NCBI GenBank assembly: GCA_964574495.1
Contig: CAZNNT010000008.1
Span: 1 to 27,316 of the forward strand
Reading direction: 5' to 3'
DNA from: HO2-45-28 sp964574495
GTDB taxonomy: Bacteria > Patescibacteriota > Minisyncoccia > HO2-45-28
DNA: 27,316 nt
This document shows positions 12,412 to 20,474 of this stretch, piece by piece. A model generated the notes under the pieces. It was not told where the DNA came from. It did not search any database and worked only from the letters and a program-made list of their open reading frames with translations. The first letter of the stretch is position 1, and each line of letters opens with the position of its first letter. Position numbers and translations under genes: made by a program.

Positions 12412-12648
12412 ATGAAAAACGTAACAATTTATACCACCCCTTCGTGCGTCTACTGCAAGATGACCAAGGCGTTCTTCAAGGAAAATAATATTGAATATTC
12501 CGAAAAAGACGTTGCTTCGGACGCCGCGGCGCGCGAGGAAATGATTAAAAAGTCGGGACAAATGGGCGTGCCTGTGACGGATATTGATGGCGAACTAACT
12601 GTCGGCTTTGACAAAGAACGGCTCTCTGGCCTTTTGGGAATTAAATAA
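12412..12648 (+). CDS. Glutaredoxin-like protein
   Basis: A 78-residue thioredoxin-fold protein with the dithiol active site CVYC (residues 11-14), the cis-Pro loop MGVPVTDIDG (about 51-60) and the GFDKERL C-terminal helix start. This is the small glutaredoxin/NrdH-like type that reduces disulfides or serves ribonucleotide reductase. The upstream A/T-rich leader contains TAAATAA five bases before the ATG, which happens to complement UUAUUUA in the altered 16S tail. It lies between the ArsR regulator and a flavin reductase, so the operon probably handles oxidative or thiol stress. Confidence 0.9.
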   Translation: MKNVTIYTTPSCVYCKMTKAFFKENNIEYSEKDVASDAAAREEMIKKSGQMGVPVTDIDGELTVGFDKERLSGLLGIK

Positions 12649-12675
12649 TTTAATAAATAATTAAAACTCAAATAT

Positions 12676-13263
12676 ATGACGGAAAGATTATTTATACCGG
12701 TAATTCTTGGAACAAACCGGGAAGGCAGGCAAAGCGAAAATGTCGCCAAGTTTTTATATGACAGGATGAACGGGCATGAAAAGATTGAGACAAAACTTTT
12801 TGATGTCCGCGACTTTAACTTTCCGACAAATGATTACGGACAAGCGCTTAAAGATAAGGGAAAATTCTCCGAATATCGCGACGCGATAATAAAGGCCGAT
12901 GGGCTTGTTGTTGTTGTTCCGGAATATAATCACGCTTATCCCGGGACGCTTAAATCGCTCTTGGATGTCGTGCTTCGGGAATATGTGCATAAGGCAGTCG
13001 GACTTGTGGGTGTTTCAGTAGGTCCCTGGGGAGGAACCAGGGCCGTTGAGTCGCTTGTTCCGGTGGTAAGAGAACTGGGACTGGCTGTCACTTTCTCCAA
13101 TCTGAATTTTCCGCAAGTTCAAAATACTTTTGATAGCGACGGTAAATTGAAAGACGACGCGTATAATCAACGCGCCGATGAATTTTTGGAAGAACTTATC
13201 TGGATGGCCGAGACAATGCTGTGGGGACGGAAAAATTTACCAAGCAAATACCGCCAAAATTAA
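12676..13263 (+). CDS. NADPH-dependent FMN reductase family flavoprotein
   Basis: A 195-residue flavodoxin-fold reductase. ILGTNREGRQSENVAKFLYDRM (about 9-30) is the phosphate-binding loop for FMN. VVVPEYNHAYPGTLKSLLDVV (about 78-98) is the family hallmark (PEYN..Y-P-x-x-LK). VGLVGVSVGPWGGTRAVESL follows. It transfers electrons from NAD(P)H to FMN, quinones or azo/chromate compounds. Third gene of the arsR operon, it would supply reducing power beside glutaredoxin. Its start follows the sequence TAAATAAT and a 14-base A-rich stretch, with no Shine-Dalgarno sequence. Confidence 0.9.
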   Translation: MTERLFIPVILGTNREGRQSENVAKFLYDRMNGHEKIETKLFDVRDFNFPTNDYGQALKDKGKFSEYRDAIIKADGLVVVVPEYNHAYPGTLKSLLDVVLREYVHKAVGLVGVSVGPWGGTRAVESLVPVVRELGLAVTFSNLNFPQVQNTFDSDGKLKDDAYNQRADEFLEELIWMAETMLWGRKNLPSKYRQN

Positions 13264-13305
13264 ACCCGTTAGAGAATCCGATATTGTTTCGCTTATAGAA
13301 AAATC

Positions 13306-14304
13306 GTGAGTTTAAAAATAGTTATAAATATAATAGCATTGGGGGTTGTGATTCTTGTCGTTTCCGTTTTGTCCCGCACGGCTTTTAAAAATGATTTTAA
13401 GCTGCCGGTGGGCGGGGAAACCAAGAAAGAAACAATCACGATTCAAGATAATGAAAACACCATGGAAAAAGAAATTATGGTTACTGACGGCGTAAAACAT
13501 AGCGTTCCTCTGGACTCTATCCTCGGCGGAGGTCCGCCAAAAGACGGGATTCCTTCCATTGATAATCCCAAATTTGTTTCGATTAGTGAGGCATCGAAGC
13601 AGTTATCGGACGCCGAACCAGGCCTCGCGCGGATACTCAAGAAGGGGGACATAATAATTGACGGAGGAAACTCTTTCTATAAGGACTCTGTTCGCCGGGG
13701 AATGAAATTGGGAGCAAAAGGAATTCATTTTCTTGATGTTGGCGTATCGGGCGGGCCGACTTCCATTCAGCTCGGAAAATTTGCTATTATGATTGGGGGC
13801 GATAAAAAAATATATGAAAAAATCAAGCCGATTTTTGACGCCATGTCGGATACGACCTCCGGATATGTGGGGAAAATTGGAGCCGGGCATTTTGCAAAAA
13901 TGATTCATAACGGCATTGAGTACGGAATGATGCAGGCGCTGGCCGAAGGATTTTCAATATTAAAAAAGGCGCCGTTTGAGTTTCATCTTAAAGATGTCGC
14001 GAGTGTGTACAACCAAAACAGTATTATCACCTCGCGGCTTACGGGGTGGCTGGAAGAAGGGTTTCAAAAATACGGAGAGGACTTAAAAAAAGCGTCTGGC
14101 TCCGTAGCGCATACCGGTGAAGGAGAATGGACGGTAAAAATCGCCAAAGAGCTTGGCGTTCCCGCGCCAATTATCAAGGAGTCGTATCTTTTCCGTGACG
14201 CTCAAAAAAGAACCCTTCGTTTACCGGAAAAATTCTTTCAACGCTCCGCGCCGTATTCGGCGGGCATAAAATATAACAGTCAAAACGCTTATGGCCATGT
14301 TTGA
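13306..14304 (+). pseudogene. Chimeric, frameshifted remnant: DUF3179 N-terminus fused to 6-phosphogluconate dehydrogenase
   Basis: Residues 1 to about 108 have an N-terminal membrane helix and the signature SVPLDSILGGGPPKDGIPSI of DUF3179 proteins, cut short. From about residue 109 the frame continues as 6-phosphogluconate dehydrogenase starting at ILKKGDIIIDGGNSFYKDS, with FLDVGVSGG, IMIGGDKK and KIGAGHFAKMIHNGIEYGMM (substrate Lys and Asn-Gly). The whole N-terminal Rossmann part with the GxGxxG NADP motif is missing. Near 14197 the reading frame shifts: the true C-terminus (SKKNPSFTGKILSTLR, then AVFGGHKI) lies in the next frame and stops at 14276, 14 bases before the isomerase gene. Restoring one base near TTCCGTGA would repair it. 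Both defects argue for a dead gene, or an assembly join at the first. The start is GTG. Confidence 0.8.
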
Positions 14305-15286
14305 AGCAATAAAAAATTTCGCGAGCCAATTCGCATACGAACCAAAAATTGAAAATGCCGGCGCGCTAAAACCGGCAACCAAGTTTCTTGTTATCGGCAT
14401 GGGCGGCTCGCATTTAGCAGCCGACCTTCTGAAAGTGGGGGATCCCGGCCTGGATGTTATCGTCAGTCAGGACTACGAATTACCCATGCTCCCCGAAAAC
14501 ACATTGAAAAATCGCCTGATAATTTTGAGTTCGTATTCGGGAAATACCGAGGAAGTGCTTTCCGCTTTTAAAGAAGCCGGCGCGAAGAATCTGCCTCGAG
14601 CGGTTGTTTCCATCGGCGGAAAACTTCTTAAACTCGCTCAAAAACATAAACTGCCATATATCCAAATGCCCGATACCGGCATTCAGCCCCGTTCCGCCCT
14701 CGGCTTTAACCTTATGGCTCTTTTAAAGCTTATGAATCGGCGGCGCGCGATTGCAGAAGCGCGCCAACTGTCTTCAATATTCAAACCGCTTGCATTTGAG
14801 GATAAAGGACGCGAACTCGCCAAAAGATTAAATAACTTTGTGCCGGTAGTTTATTCTTCACTGCGAAATCTCCCTGTAGCATACAATTGGAAAATCAAAT
14901 TTAATGAGACGGGCAAGATTCCGGCGTTTTATAATGTTTTTTCAGAACTTAATCATAACGAGATGACTGGTTTTGACGCGAAAGGCGCTACAGAGAAACT
15001 GGCAAAGAATTTTTATTTTCTTCTGCTTGAGGACGGCTTTGACACTCCAAAAATAAAAAAACGCATGCGGGTGCTTGCGAAGCTTTATCGCGACCGTAAT
15101 CTAAAAGTGGAGTTTATAAAAATCACTGACAATAAAAATGTTTTCTACAAGATTTTTTCTTCCCTTATTCTGGCCGATTGGACCGCGTACTATACCGCAA
15201 AATCCTACGGCGTAGAGCCGGAGCAAGTCCCAATGGTTGAAGAATTTAAAAAACTTATTATTTCAAATGAAAACAGAGAAAGATAA
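14291..15286 (+). CDS. Bifunctional phosphoglucose/phosphomannose isomerase family (SIS domain)
   Basis: A 331-residue sugar isomerase. FLVIGMGGSHLAADLLK (about 32-48) and LSSYSGNTEEVLSAFKEAG (about 78-96) form the SIS-domain phosphosugar site. FNETGKIPAFYNVFSELNHNEMTGF (about 214-238) carries the conserved Glu and His used in ring opening and isomerisation. It interconverts glucose-6-phosphate or mannose-6-phosphate with fructose-6-phosphate. It follows a broken 6-phosphogluconate dehydrogenase, so the two probably formed a sugar-phosphate operon. The dehydrogenase gene overlaps its end. Start at 14291 or the ATG six bases later; no Shine-Dalgarno sequence. Confidence 0.87.
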   Translation: MAMFEAIKNFASQFAYEPKIENAGALKPATKFLVIGMGGSHLAADLLKVGDPGLDVIVSQDYELPMLPENTLKNRLIILSSYSGNTEEVLSAFKEAGAKNLPRAVVSIGGKLLKLAQKHKLPYIQMPDTGIQPRSALGFNLMALLKLMNRRRAIAEARQLSSIFKPLAFEDKGRELAKRLNNFVPVVYSSLRNLPVAYNWKIKFNETGKIPAFYNVFSELNHNEMTGFDAKGATEKLAKNFYFLLLEDGFDTPKIKKRMRVLAKLYRDRNLKVEFIKITDNKNVFYKIFSSLILADWTAYYTAKSYGVEPEQVPMVEEFKKLIISNENRER

Positions 15287-16385
15287 TATCGGCCCGGAAT
15301 ATGTAGTTAAAATTTATGACCCGAAAATAAATATGCGGGCATTTTTGGTTATAGATAATACGAAACTCGGACCGGGGAAGGGGGGCGTAAGAATGACGCC
15401 GGATGTTTCGGAAGAAGAGGTCTTTCGGCTCGCGCGCGCCATGACTTTTAAAAACGCATTAGCCGGTTTGCCGTTTGGGGGGGCCAAAGCCGGCATCGTT
15501 TGGCCTCCCTCCGGACAAAGTGGACAAAGTCGGACTTTGTCCAAAAAAGGGCAAAAAGCGTTAAAAAAGAAATTTGTCCAAAGCTTCGCTCGGGCGATTA
15601 AACCATTTTTAATTTCAAAATATATCGCGGGACCGGACATAAATACCGGCGAAGGGGAAATGCGCTGGTTCGTTGAAGCCGCGCGCGACAAAAAATCGGC
15701 TACCGGGAAGCCGGCCGAGCTCGGCGGACTTCCGCATGAATTGGGCAGCACGGGATTTGGAGTGGCTGAAGCCGCGCGGATTGCCGCAAAAATAAGAGGC
15801 CTGAATATAAAAGACGCTTCAGTCGCGATTGACGGGTTCGGAAACGTAGGCAGTTTCGCTTTCAAACATTTACGCGCTATGGGAGCCCGCGTAATCGCGG
15901 TAGCCGACAGGCACGGCGCGATATATAACGATAGGGGACTCGATGAAACTGACATTAAAAAAGTGAGATTTTGCGGAAAATCGGTTAAAGAATGCGAAAA
16001 GGGCCGACCGATATCGCGCCAAAAATTTTTTGCTCTGGCTGTTGATATTTTAATTCCGGCATCAGTTACGGATGTCATTAATGAATCAAATAAAAAAGAC
16101 ATTAAAGCGCGCATCATAGTTGAGGGCGCCAATATCCCCATGCGCGAAAACATTGAGGAAGAACTTTGGAGGGGGGGAGTTCTAATCGTGCCCGACATCA
16201 TTGCCAATGCCGGCGGGGTCATATCTTCATATTCCGAACATAAAGGATACAATGCTAAAAAAATGTTTAAATTGGTTAAAGAAAAAGTAGGTGGCGGGCT
16301 GGATTTGGTCTTAAAAACGTCCATAAGAAGAAAAATCAGCCCCCGCAAAGCGGCTATGGAAATAGCGTATAAAAAATTGCTATAA
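15267..16385 (+). CDS. Glu/Leu/Phe/Val dehydrogenase family protein
   Basis: A 372-residue amino-acid dehydrogenase from the ATG at 15267, which overlaps the isomerase by 20 bases; an ATG at 15237 would add ten unlikely residues. Motifs: GPGKGGVRM and LPFGGAKAGI (catalytic Lys), YIAGPDINTGEGEM (catalytic Asp), then the NAD-binding VAIDGFGNVGSFA and IVEGANIPM, NAGGVISSY. It oxidatively deaminates Glu or a branched-chain/aromatic amino acid; specificity cannot be fixed. Just after the catalytic Lys segment sits an unusual insert, PPSGQSGQSRTLSKKGQKA, whose DNA is a palindrome (15518-15541). Codon-level insertion here is not seen in the family core. Confidence 0.87.
   Translation: MKTEKDNIGPEYVVKIYDPKINMRAFLVIDNTKLGPGKGGVRMTPDVSEEEVFRLARAMTFKNALAGLPFGGAKAGIVWPPSGQSGQSRTLSKKGQKALKKKFVQSFARAIKPFLISKYIAGPDINTGEGEMRWFVEAARDKKSATGKPAELGGLPHELGSTGFGVAEAARIAAKIRGLNIKDASVAIDGFGNVGSFAFKHLRAMGARVIAVADRHGAIYNDRGLDETDIKKVRFCGKSVKECEKGRPISRQKFFALAVDILIPASVTDVINESNKKDIKARIIVEGANIPMRENIEEELWRGGVLIVPDIIANAGGVISSYSEHKGYNAKKMFKLVKEKVGGGLDLVLKTSIRRKISPRKAAMEIAYKKLL
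15518..15541 (+). repeat. Palindrome inside the dehydrogenase coding region
   Basis: GGACAAAGTC and GACTTTGTCC flank a single G, and the unit GGACAAAGT also occurs directly just before. It is in frame, encoding Gly-Gln-Ser-Arg-Thr-Leu-Ser and avoiding stops, at a surface position between the catalytic Lys loop and the next helix. Confidence 0.5.
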
Positions 16386-16386
16386 T
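16381..16386 (+). promoter_or_regulatory. -10 box of serS fused to the upstream stop codon
   Basis: TATAAT at 16381-16386 contains the TAA stop of the dehydrogenase (16383-16385) and is 11 bases before the serS ATG. No clear -35. Confidence 0.4.
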
Positions 16387-16397
16387 TTAAAGCGTAG

Positions 16398-17669
16398 ATG
16401 CTGGATATTAAATTTATAAGGGAAAACCCCGATTTAATAAAAGAGGCCTCCCGCAAAAAGCGCTTGGATTTTGATGTTGATAAATTTCTTAAAATAGACG
16501 AAGGGAGGCGAAAGGTAATGGCCGAGGTTGAAGAATTGAGAGCCAAACAAAATAAGGCCTCGGACCGGGTCGCGTCAATTACCGATGAAAAAGAAAAGGA
16601 CTCCGCCGTAAAGGATTTAAGAGAACTTAAAGATATACTTTCCAAAAAAGAATACGAATTCAAAAAACTTGATGAGGATTGGCAAAAATTGATGCTGGAT
16701 GCGCCGAATATCCCCGACCCGTCCGTGCCCGACGGCCTTGATTCAAGAGACGCGAGAGTTGAAAAAAAGTGGGGAGAAATTCCTAAATTAGCTTTCGAAC
16801 CAAAAAATCATATTGAGTTAATGCAGAGTTTGGATTTGGTGGACTTGGAGCGGGGGACAAAGGTCTCCGGTTTTCGGGGTTATTTTTTAAAAAACGAAGC
16901 CGTCATTCTTTCGCAGGCCCTTTGGCTTTTTGTTTTGGATAAAATCAGAAACAAAGGATATACGCCGGTGCTCGCGCCGGCGCTGGTAAAGGAAGAAAAT
17001 CTTTTTGGCTCGGGCCACTTTCCGCAGAGCAAAGAGGATGTTTATAAAACGCAGGACGACCTTTATCTGTCGGCCACCGCCGAAATTCCGATGATGGGGA
17101 TGCACGCAAACGAAACATTTCAAGAAGAGGATTTGCCGAAGAAATATGTGGCTTTTTCTCCCTGTTTCAGAAGGGAAGCCGGCTCTTACGGCGCCGATAC
17201 GAAAGGAATTTATCGCCTGCATGAATTTTACAAAGTTGAACAGCTTGTTTTAAGCCGGGCCGACCATCAGGATTCCGTGGCCCTGCATGAAGAATTGACG
17301 GCTAACGCCGAAGAAATAATTCAGGCGCTTGAATTGCCCTATAGAGTCATAACTCTTCCCGGAGGCGATATAGGCCGGGCCCATGTCAAAACATACGATA
17401 TAGAAGTATGGATACCGTCTGAAAAACGTTTTCGCGAGTCGCATTCTTCGTCTTATTATCATGATTTCCAGACGCGTAGATTGGGCATACGCTATAAAAC
17501 AAAAGACGGGCAGACCCGCTTTTGCTATTCTTTAAATAATACCGCCATCGCCACTCCCAGAATTCTTATTTCTATTTTGGAAAATAATCAGTTATGGGAC
17601 GGCTCCATAAAAATACCCGAGGTTTTGCGAAAATACACCGGTTTTGATTCCATAAAACCGGGAATATAA
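16398..17669 (+). CDS. serS: Serine--tRNA ligase
   Basis: A 423-residue class II synthetase of normal length. The N-terminal arm (about residues 27-105, VDKFLKIDEGRR..ELRAKQNKASDRV..) is the long antiparallel coiled coil that grips the tRNA-Ser variable arm. The catalytic part shows motif 2 (FSPCFRREAGSYG) and motif 3 (FCYSLNNTAIATPRIL), plus VEQLVLS and the serine-binding TAEIPM. It charges tRNA-Ser in the cytoplasm. It starts 12 bases after the dehydrogenase stop, without a Shine-Dalgarno sequence, and is followed six bases later by ftsQ. Confidence 0.96.
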   Translation: MLDIKFIRENPDLIKEASRKKRLDFDVDKFLKIDEGRRKVMAEVEELRAKQNKASDRVASITDEKEKDSAVKDLRELKDILSKKEYEFKKLDEDWQKLMLDAPNIPDPSVPDGLDSRDARVEKKWGEIPKLAFEPKNHIELMQSLDLVDLERGTKVSGFRGYFLKNEAVILSQALWLFVLDKIRNKGYTPVLAPALVKEENLFGSGHFPQSKEDVYKTQDDLYLSATAEIPMMGMHANETFQEEDLPKKYVAFSPCFRREAGSYGADTKGIYRLHEFYKVEQLVLSRADHQDSVALHEELTANAEEIIQALELPYRVITLPGGDIGRAHVKTYDIEVWIPSEKRFRESHSSSYYHDFQTRRLGIRYKTKDGQTRFCYSLNNTAIATPRILISILENNQLWDGSIKIPEVLRKYTGFDSIKPGI

Positions 17670-17675
17670 AAGGCC

Positions 17676-18488
17676 ATGATGCCGCTTGAAATAAGCCATA
17701 AATTCAGGCGTAAAAGACGCCAGATTTTTTTAAAGCGTATTTTTATAATTTCTTTTGTTTTTATGCTGGTTTTTTGGGGGGCGGCCTATGTCGCCGATAG
17801 GTCGCTTCGCGTGACGGAAATAAGGGTCTTGGGAACGGAAGGAATTTCCGACGCGGAAATAAAAAATTACGCCGGAGATTTTCTCGGCAGAGGGTTTTTA
17901 TCTTCTTGGTTTAAGGAAAATGTCATTTTTTTCAGGCCGAATAATCTGGAGGAAGAATTAAAAAAACAATTCTCGGCCATAAATAATATAGAGGTTTCAA
18001 GAAATTTTGCTAAGAAAACCGTTGAAATCCAAATAAGAGAGAGGGATAATTGGGCCGTCTGGTGCGGACAAAAATGCTTTTATATGGATGCGGAGGGAGT
18101 GATTTTTAAGGAGGCCCCGAAATTTTTCGGTCAACTGTTTTTAAAAGTGGATGATGAGCGTAAAATTCCCTTTAAAGAAGGCGACCAAGTCATGGACACG
18201 GTGGTTCTAAAAAATATGAAAAATGAATTTATGAACCGCGCGGAAAATCTGGGGCTAAAGATTAAAAATATTGAAATAAAAGAAAATCGGGAATTTTGGC
18301 TTTATTCGGACTATGAAAATACGGAATTAAATTGGAAATCGCCTTTTAAAATGATACTGGATGCCGAAACGGACTTCGGGAAAGCCGGAGAAAATATGGC
18401 TCTTTTTCTTGAATCGGCCGCGAAAGAAAAGATTAAAAGAATCGATTATGTCGATTTACGCTTTAAAGACAAGATTTTTTACAAATAG
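17676..18488 (+). CDS. ftsQ: FtsQ/DivIB-like cell division protein
   Basis: A 270-residue bitopic membrane protein. A basic cytoplasmic start (SHKFRRKRRQIFLKR) precedes a single transmembrane helix (about 20-41, IFIISFVFMLVFWGAAYVAD). After it comes a POTRA domain (about 47-120: LRVTEIRVLGTEGISDAEI.., then VSRNFAKKTVEIQIRERDNWAVW), then a beta domain. This is the FtsQ layout. It would link the divisome parts FtsB/FtsL outside the membrane. The sequence is divergent, as usual for FtsQ. It overlaps nothing: six bases after serS and ten bases before the convergent recR. Two ATG codons in a row make the exact start uncertain by one residue. Confidence 0.82.
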   Translation: MMPLEISHKFRRKRRQIFLKRIFIISFVFMLVFWGAAYVADRSLRVTEIRVLGTEGISDAEIKNYAGDFLGRGFLSSWFKENVIFFRPNNLEEELKKQFSAINNIEVSRNFAKKTVEIQIRERDNWAVWCGQKCFYMDAEGVIFKEAPKFFGQLFLKVDDERKIPFKEGDQVMDTVVLKNMKNEFMNRAENLGLKIKNIEIKENREFWLYSDYENTELNWKSPFKMILDAETDFGKAGENMALFLESAAKEKIKRIDYVDLRFKDKIFYK

Positions 18489-18498
18489 ACGCGCGCGC

Positions 18499-19101
18499 TT
18501 ATTTTCTATTTTCCAAAGCGTTTTTGAGCGTTTCTTTATTAAGATATTCCACTTCGGCTCCCGTTGAAAGTCCGCGTCCGAGACGGGTTATTTTAATTTT
18601 ACGCTCCGATTTTAGCGGCTCTAAAATTTTTTCAATATAACGCGAACTGAATTCGCCTTCGGGCGTGGCGCTTAAAGCCAGGATAATTTCGTTTACGCCC
18701 CGCTCTTTTTTTACGCGATTAAAAATTTCTTTAAGCCGGATTTTATCCCGGCTTTCCGAGTCAAGAGACGACAAGAGCCCGCCCAAGACATGGTAGCGTC
18801 CGTCATAAACCCCGGATTTTTCCATTGCTTCCAAATCGGTATCCTTTTCAATGACGGCTATTTTCGCGCCATCCCGGCCGGAATCGGAACAAATGGAGCA
18901 AAAATCTTTGCCGGAATGAATCCTGAAACAAAGGCGGCATTTTTTTACCGAAGCAAGCTCGTCTAAAACCGACTTCAAATTTACGATAAACGTTTTATCC
19001 GCGTCCGCCAGCCAATAAGCGAAACGCGAGGCCTGCCTCTGACCGATGCCGGGAAAAGCGGTAAAAAGCCGCGAAAGTTTTTCAATAATTATCGGCTTCA
19101 T
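18499..19101 (-). CDS. recR: Recombination protein RecR
   Basis: A 200-residue protein of the expected length. FPGIGQRQASRFAYWL (about 15-30) is the helix-hairpin-helix, CRLCFRIHSGKDFCSIC (about 56-72) the four-Cys zinc finger, IAVIEKDTDLEAMEKSGVYDGRYHVLGG the Toprim domain, and the C-terminal ITRLGRGLSTGAEVEYLNKETL the Walker-B-like end. With RecO and RecF it loads RecA at gaps. Its start lies inside the end of dnaB (20-base overlap), so the two are translationally linked. Confidence 0.96.
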   Translation of the reverse strand: MKPIIIEKLSRLFTAFPGIGQRQASRFAYWLADADKTFIVNLKSVLDELASVKKCRLCFRIHSGKDFCSICSDSGRDGAKIAVIEKDTDLEAMEKSGVYDGRYHVLGGLLSSLDSESRDKIRLKEIFNRVKKERGVNEIILALSATPEGEFSSRYIEKILEPLKSERKIKITRLGRGLSTGAEVEYLNKETLKNALENRK

Positions 19102-20437
19102 GGTAATTTTCTTTAGACAAACCGGAAAAACTGGTTTTATGCTGGTTAAAATACAAAGCGACCTGCCCTAAGGGGCCGTTGCGATGTTTTTGAATCAAAA
19201 TGTCGGCTTGATTTTGACGATCGCTTGATTGTTTATATTTATCTTCGCGATAAATAAACATAACCACATCGCTATCCTGTTCAATAGAGCCGGAGTCGCG
19301 AAGATCCGAGAGCCGCGGAACCGGAGGATGACGCTGTTCAACCGCGCGGGAAAGCTGGGATAAAGCCAGAACCGGAACCTTAAGCTCTTTAGCCAATTGT
19401 TTTAAAGAGCGGGATATTTCGGTTATCTGCTGAACCATGCTGTCCGTTTGGACTCTCGGCTGCATAAGCTGGAGATAATCCACTATGATAAGGCCCAGAC
19501 CCTTGTCGGCTTGAAGCCGCCGAGCCATCGCGCGCATTTGCAAAATGTTATTTGAGGCCTCATCGTCAATAAAAATGGGTGCCCCCTTAAGCCGGTCGAG
19601 AGCCGAAGCGATTCTCGCGAAATCGCCTCCTTCCTCGGAAAGCTGCCCCGTTCTTAATTTCCATAAATCAATATCGGCTTCCGCGGCAACCAGCCGGTCA
19701 ACCAAATCGTTGGACGACATTTCAAGGGAAAATATGCCTACGGGGACATTATGTTTGGTGGCCGCGTTTCTGGCGATATCCAAAGCCAGCGAGGTTTTTC
19801 CAAGAGACGGTCTCGCGGCAAGCACTATCAAGTCGGAGGCCTGAAGCCCCGAAAGAATGTTGTCCAGATCGGTAAATCCCGTCGGCACGCCGCGCAATTC
19901 TCCCTTGTTTTTATGAAGCCGGTCAATTCTTTCCCAGGCATCATTAAGAGCCGAACCGACCGGCAAAAATTGCTGTTTAAGAGAGGCCTGGGAGATTGAA
20001 AATATTTTTCTTTCCGCCTCGTCAAGCAAAAAATCCACGCCTTCCTCTTCTTTATAGCCGAGATCGTTTATGTGCTGGGCGGCTTCAAGCAATTCGCGCA
20101 TCACTCCTTTTTTATGAACGATTTCAGCGTAGTGGCCGACATTAGTCGCGCTGCCTATGGAGTTGACGAGGTCGGTTAAATAGGTTCTGCCTCCGATATT
20201 TTCCAATTCTCCCTTTTCCTGCAGCCGATTGACCATTGACACCATATCAATGGGCTCGCGTTTTTCAAAAAGTTCAATAGCGGTTTCGTATATAATCTTG
20301 TTATTCGGGCGATAAAAGTCCTTGGAACGCAGGTAGTCCACTGTTTTTAAAACAGCGTTAGGGTCAAGCATTAAAGAGCCGAGGGTTGACATTTCGGCTT
20401 CCAAATTTTGAGGCGGTATGCGGGATTCCGGAGGCAT
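19082..20437 (-). CDS. dnaB: Replicative DNA helicase DnaB
   Basis: A 451-residue hexameric helicase. The N-terminal domain (PPQNLEAEMSTLGSLMLDPNAV) binds primase. The RecA-like domain has Walker A RPSLGKTS (209-216), VGIFSLEMSSNDLVDRL, Walker B LGLIIVDYLQLM (about 314-325) and the arginine-finger region LSQLSRAVEQR with PRLSDLRDSGSIEQDSD. No intein. It unwinds DNA ahead of the fork. A well-formed promoter (TTGACG, 16 bases, TAGAAT) ends nine bases before the ATG, giving a leader of only two or three bases and no Shine-Dalgarno sequence. recR follows in the same transcript. Confidence 0.97.
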   Translation of the reverse strand: MPPESRIPPQNLEAEMSTLGSLMLDPNAVLKTVDYLRSKDFYRPNNKIIYETAIELFEKREPIDMVSMVNRLQEKGELENIGGRTYLTDLVNSIGSATNVGHYAEIVHKKGVMRELLEAAQHINDLGYKEEEGVDFLLDEAERKIFSISQASLKQQFLPVGSALNDAWERIDRLHKNKGELRGVPTGFTDLDNILSGLQASDLIVLAARPSLGKTSLALDIARNAATKHNVPVGIFSLEMSSNDLVDRLVAAEADIDLWKLRTGQLSEEGGDFARIASALDRLKGAPIFIDDEASNNILQMRAMARRLQADKGLGLIIVDYLQLMQPRVQTDSMVQQITEISRSLKQLAKELKVPVLALSQLSRAVEQRHPPVPRLSDLRDSGSIEQDSDVVMFIYREDKYKQSSDRQNQADILIQKHRNGPLGQVALYFNQHKTSFSGLSKENYHEADNY

Positions 20438-20446
20438 GATATAGAA

Positions 20447-20474
20447 ATTCTAGCAAAGAACGGTTTGCCGTCAA
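20447..20474 (-). promoter_or_regulatory. Promoter of dnaB-recR, near-leaderless
   Basis: On the minus strand, TTGACG (20474-20469), 16 bases, TAGAAT (20452-20447), nine bases before the ATG. Confidence 0.65.

Noticed and set aside
15314..16663. 449-residue antisense open frame opposite the dehydrogenase and serS
   Set aside because: It mirrors two clearly conserved genes; Ser/Leu-rich translation is the usual shadow of lysine-rich coding sequence.
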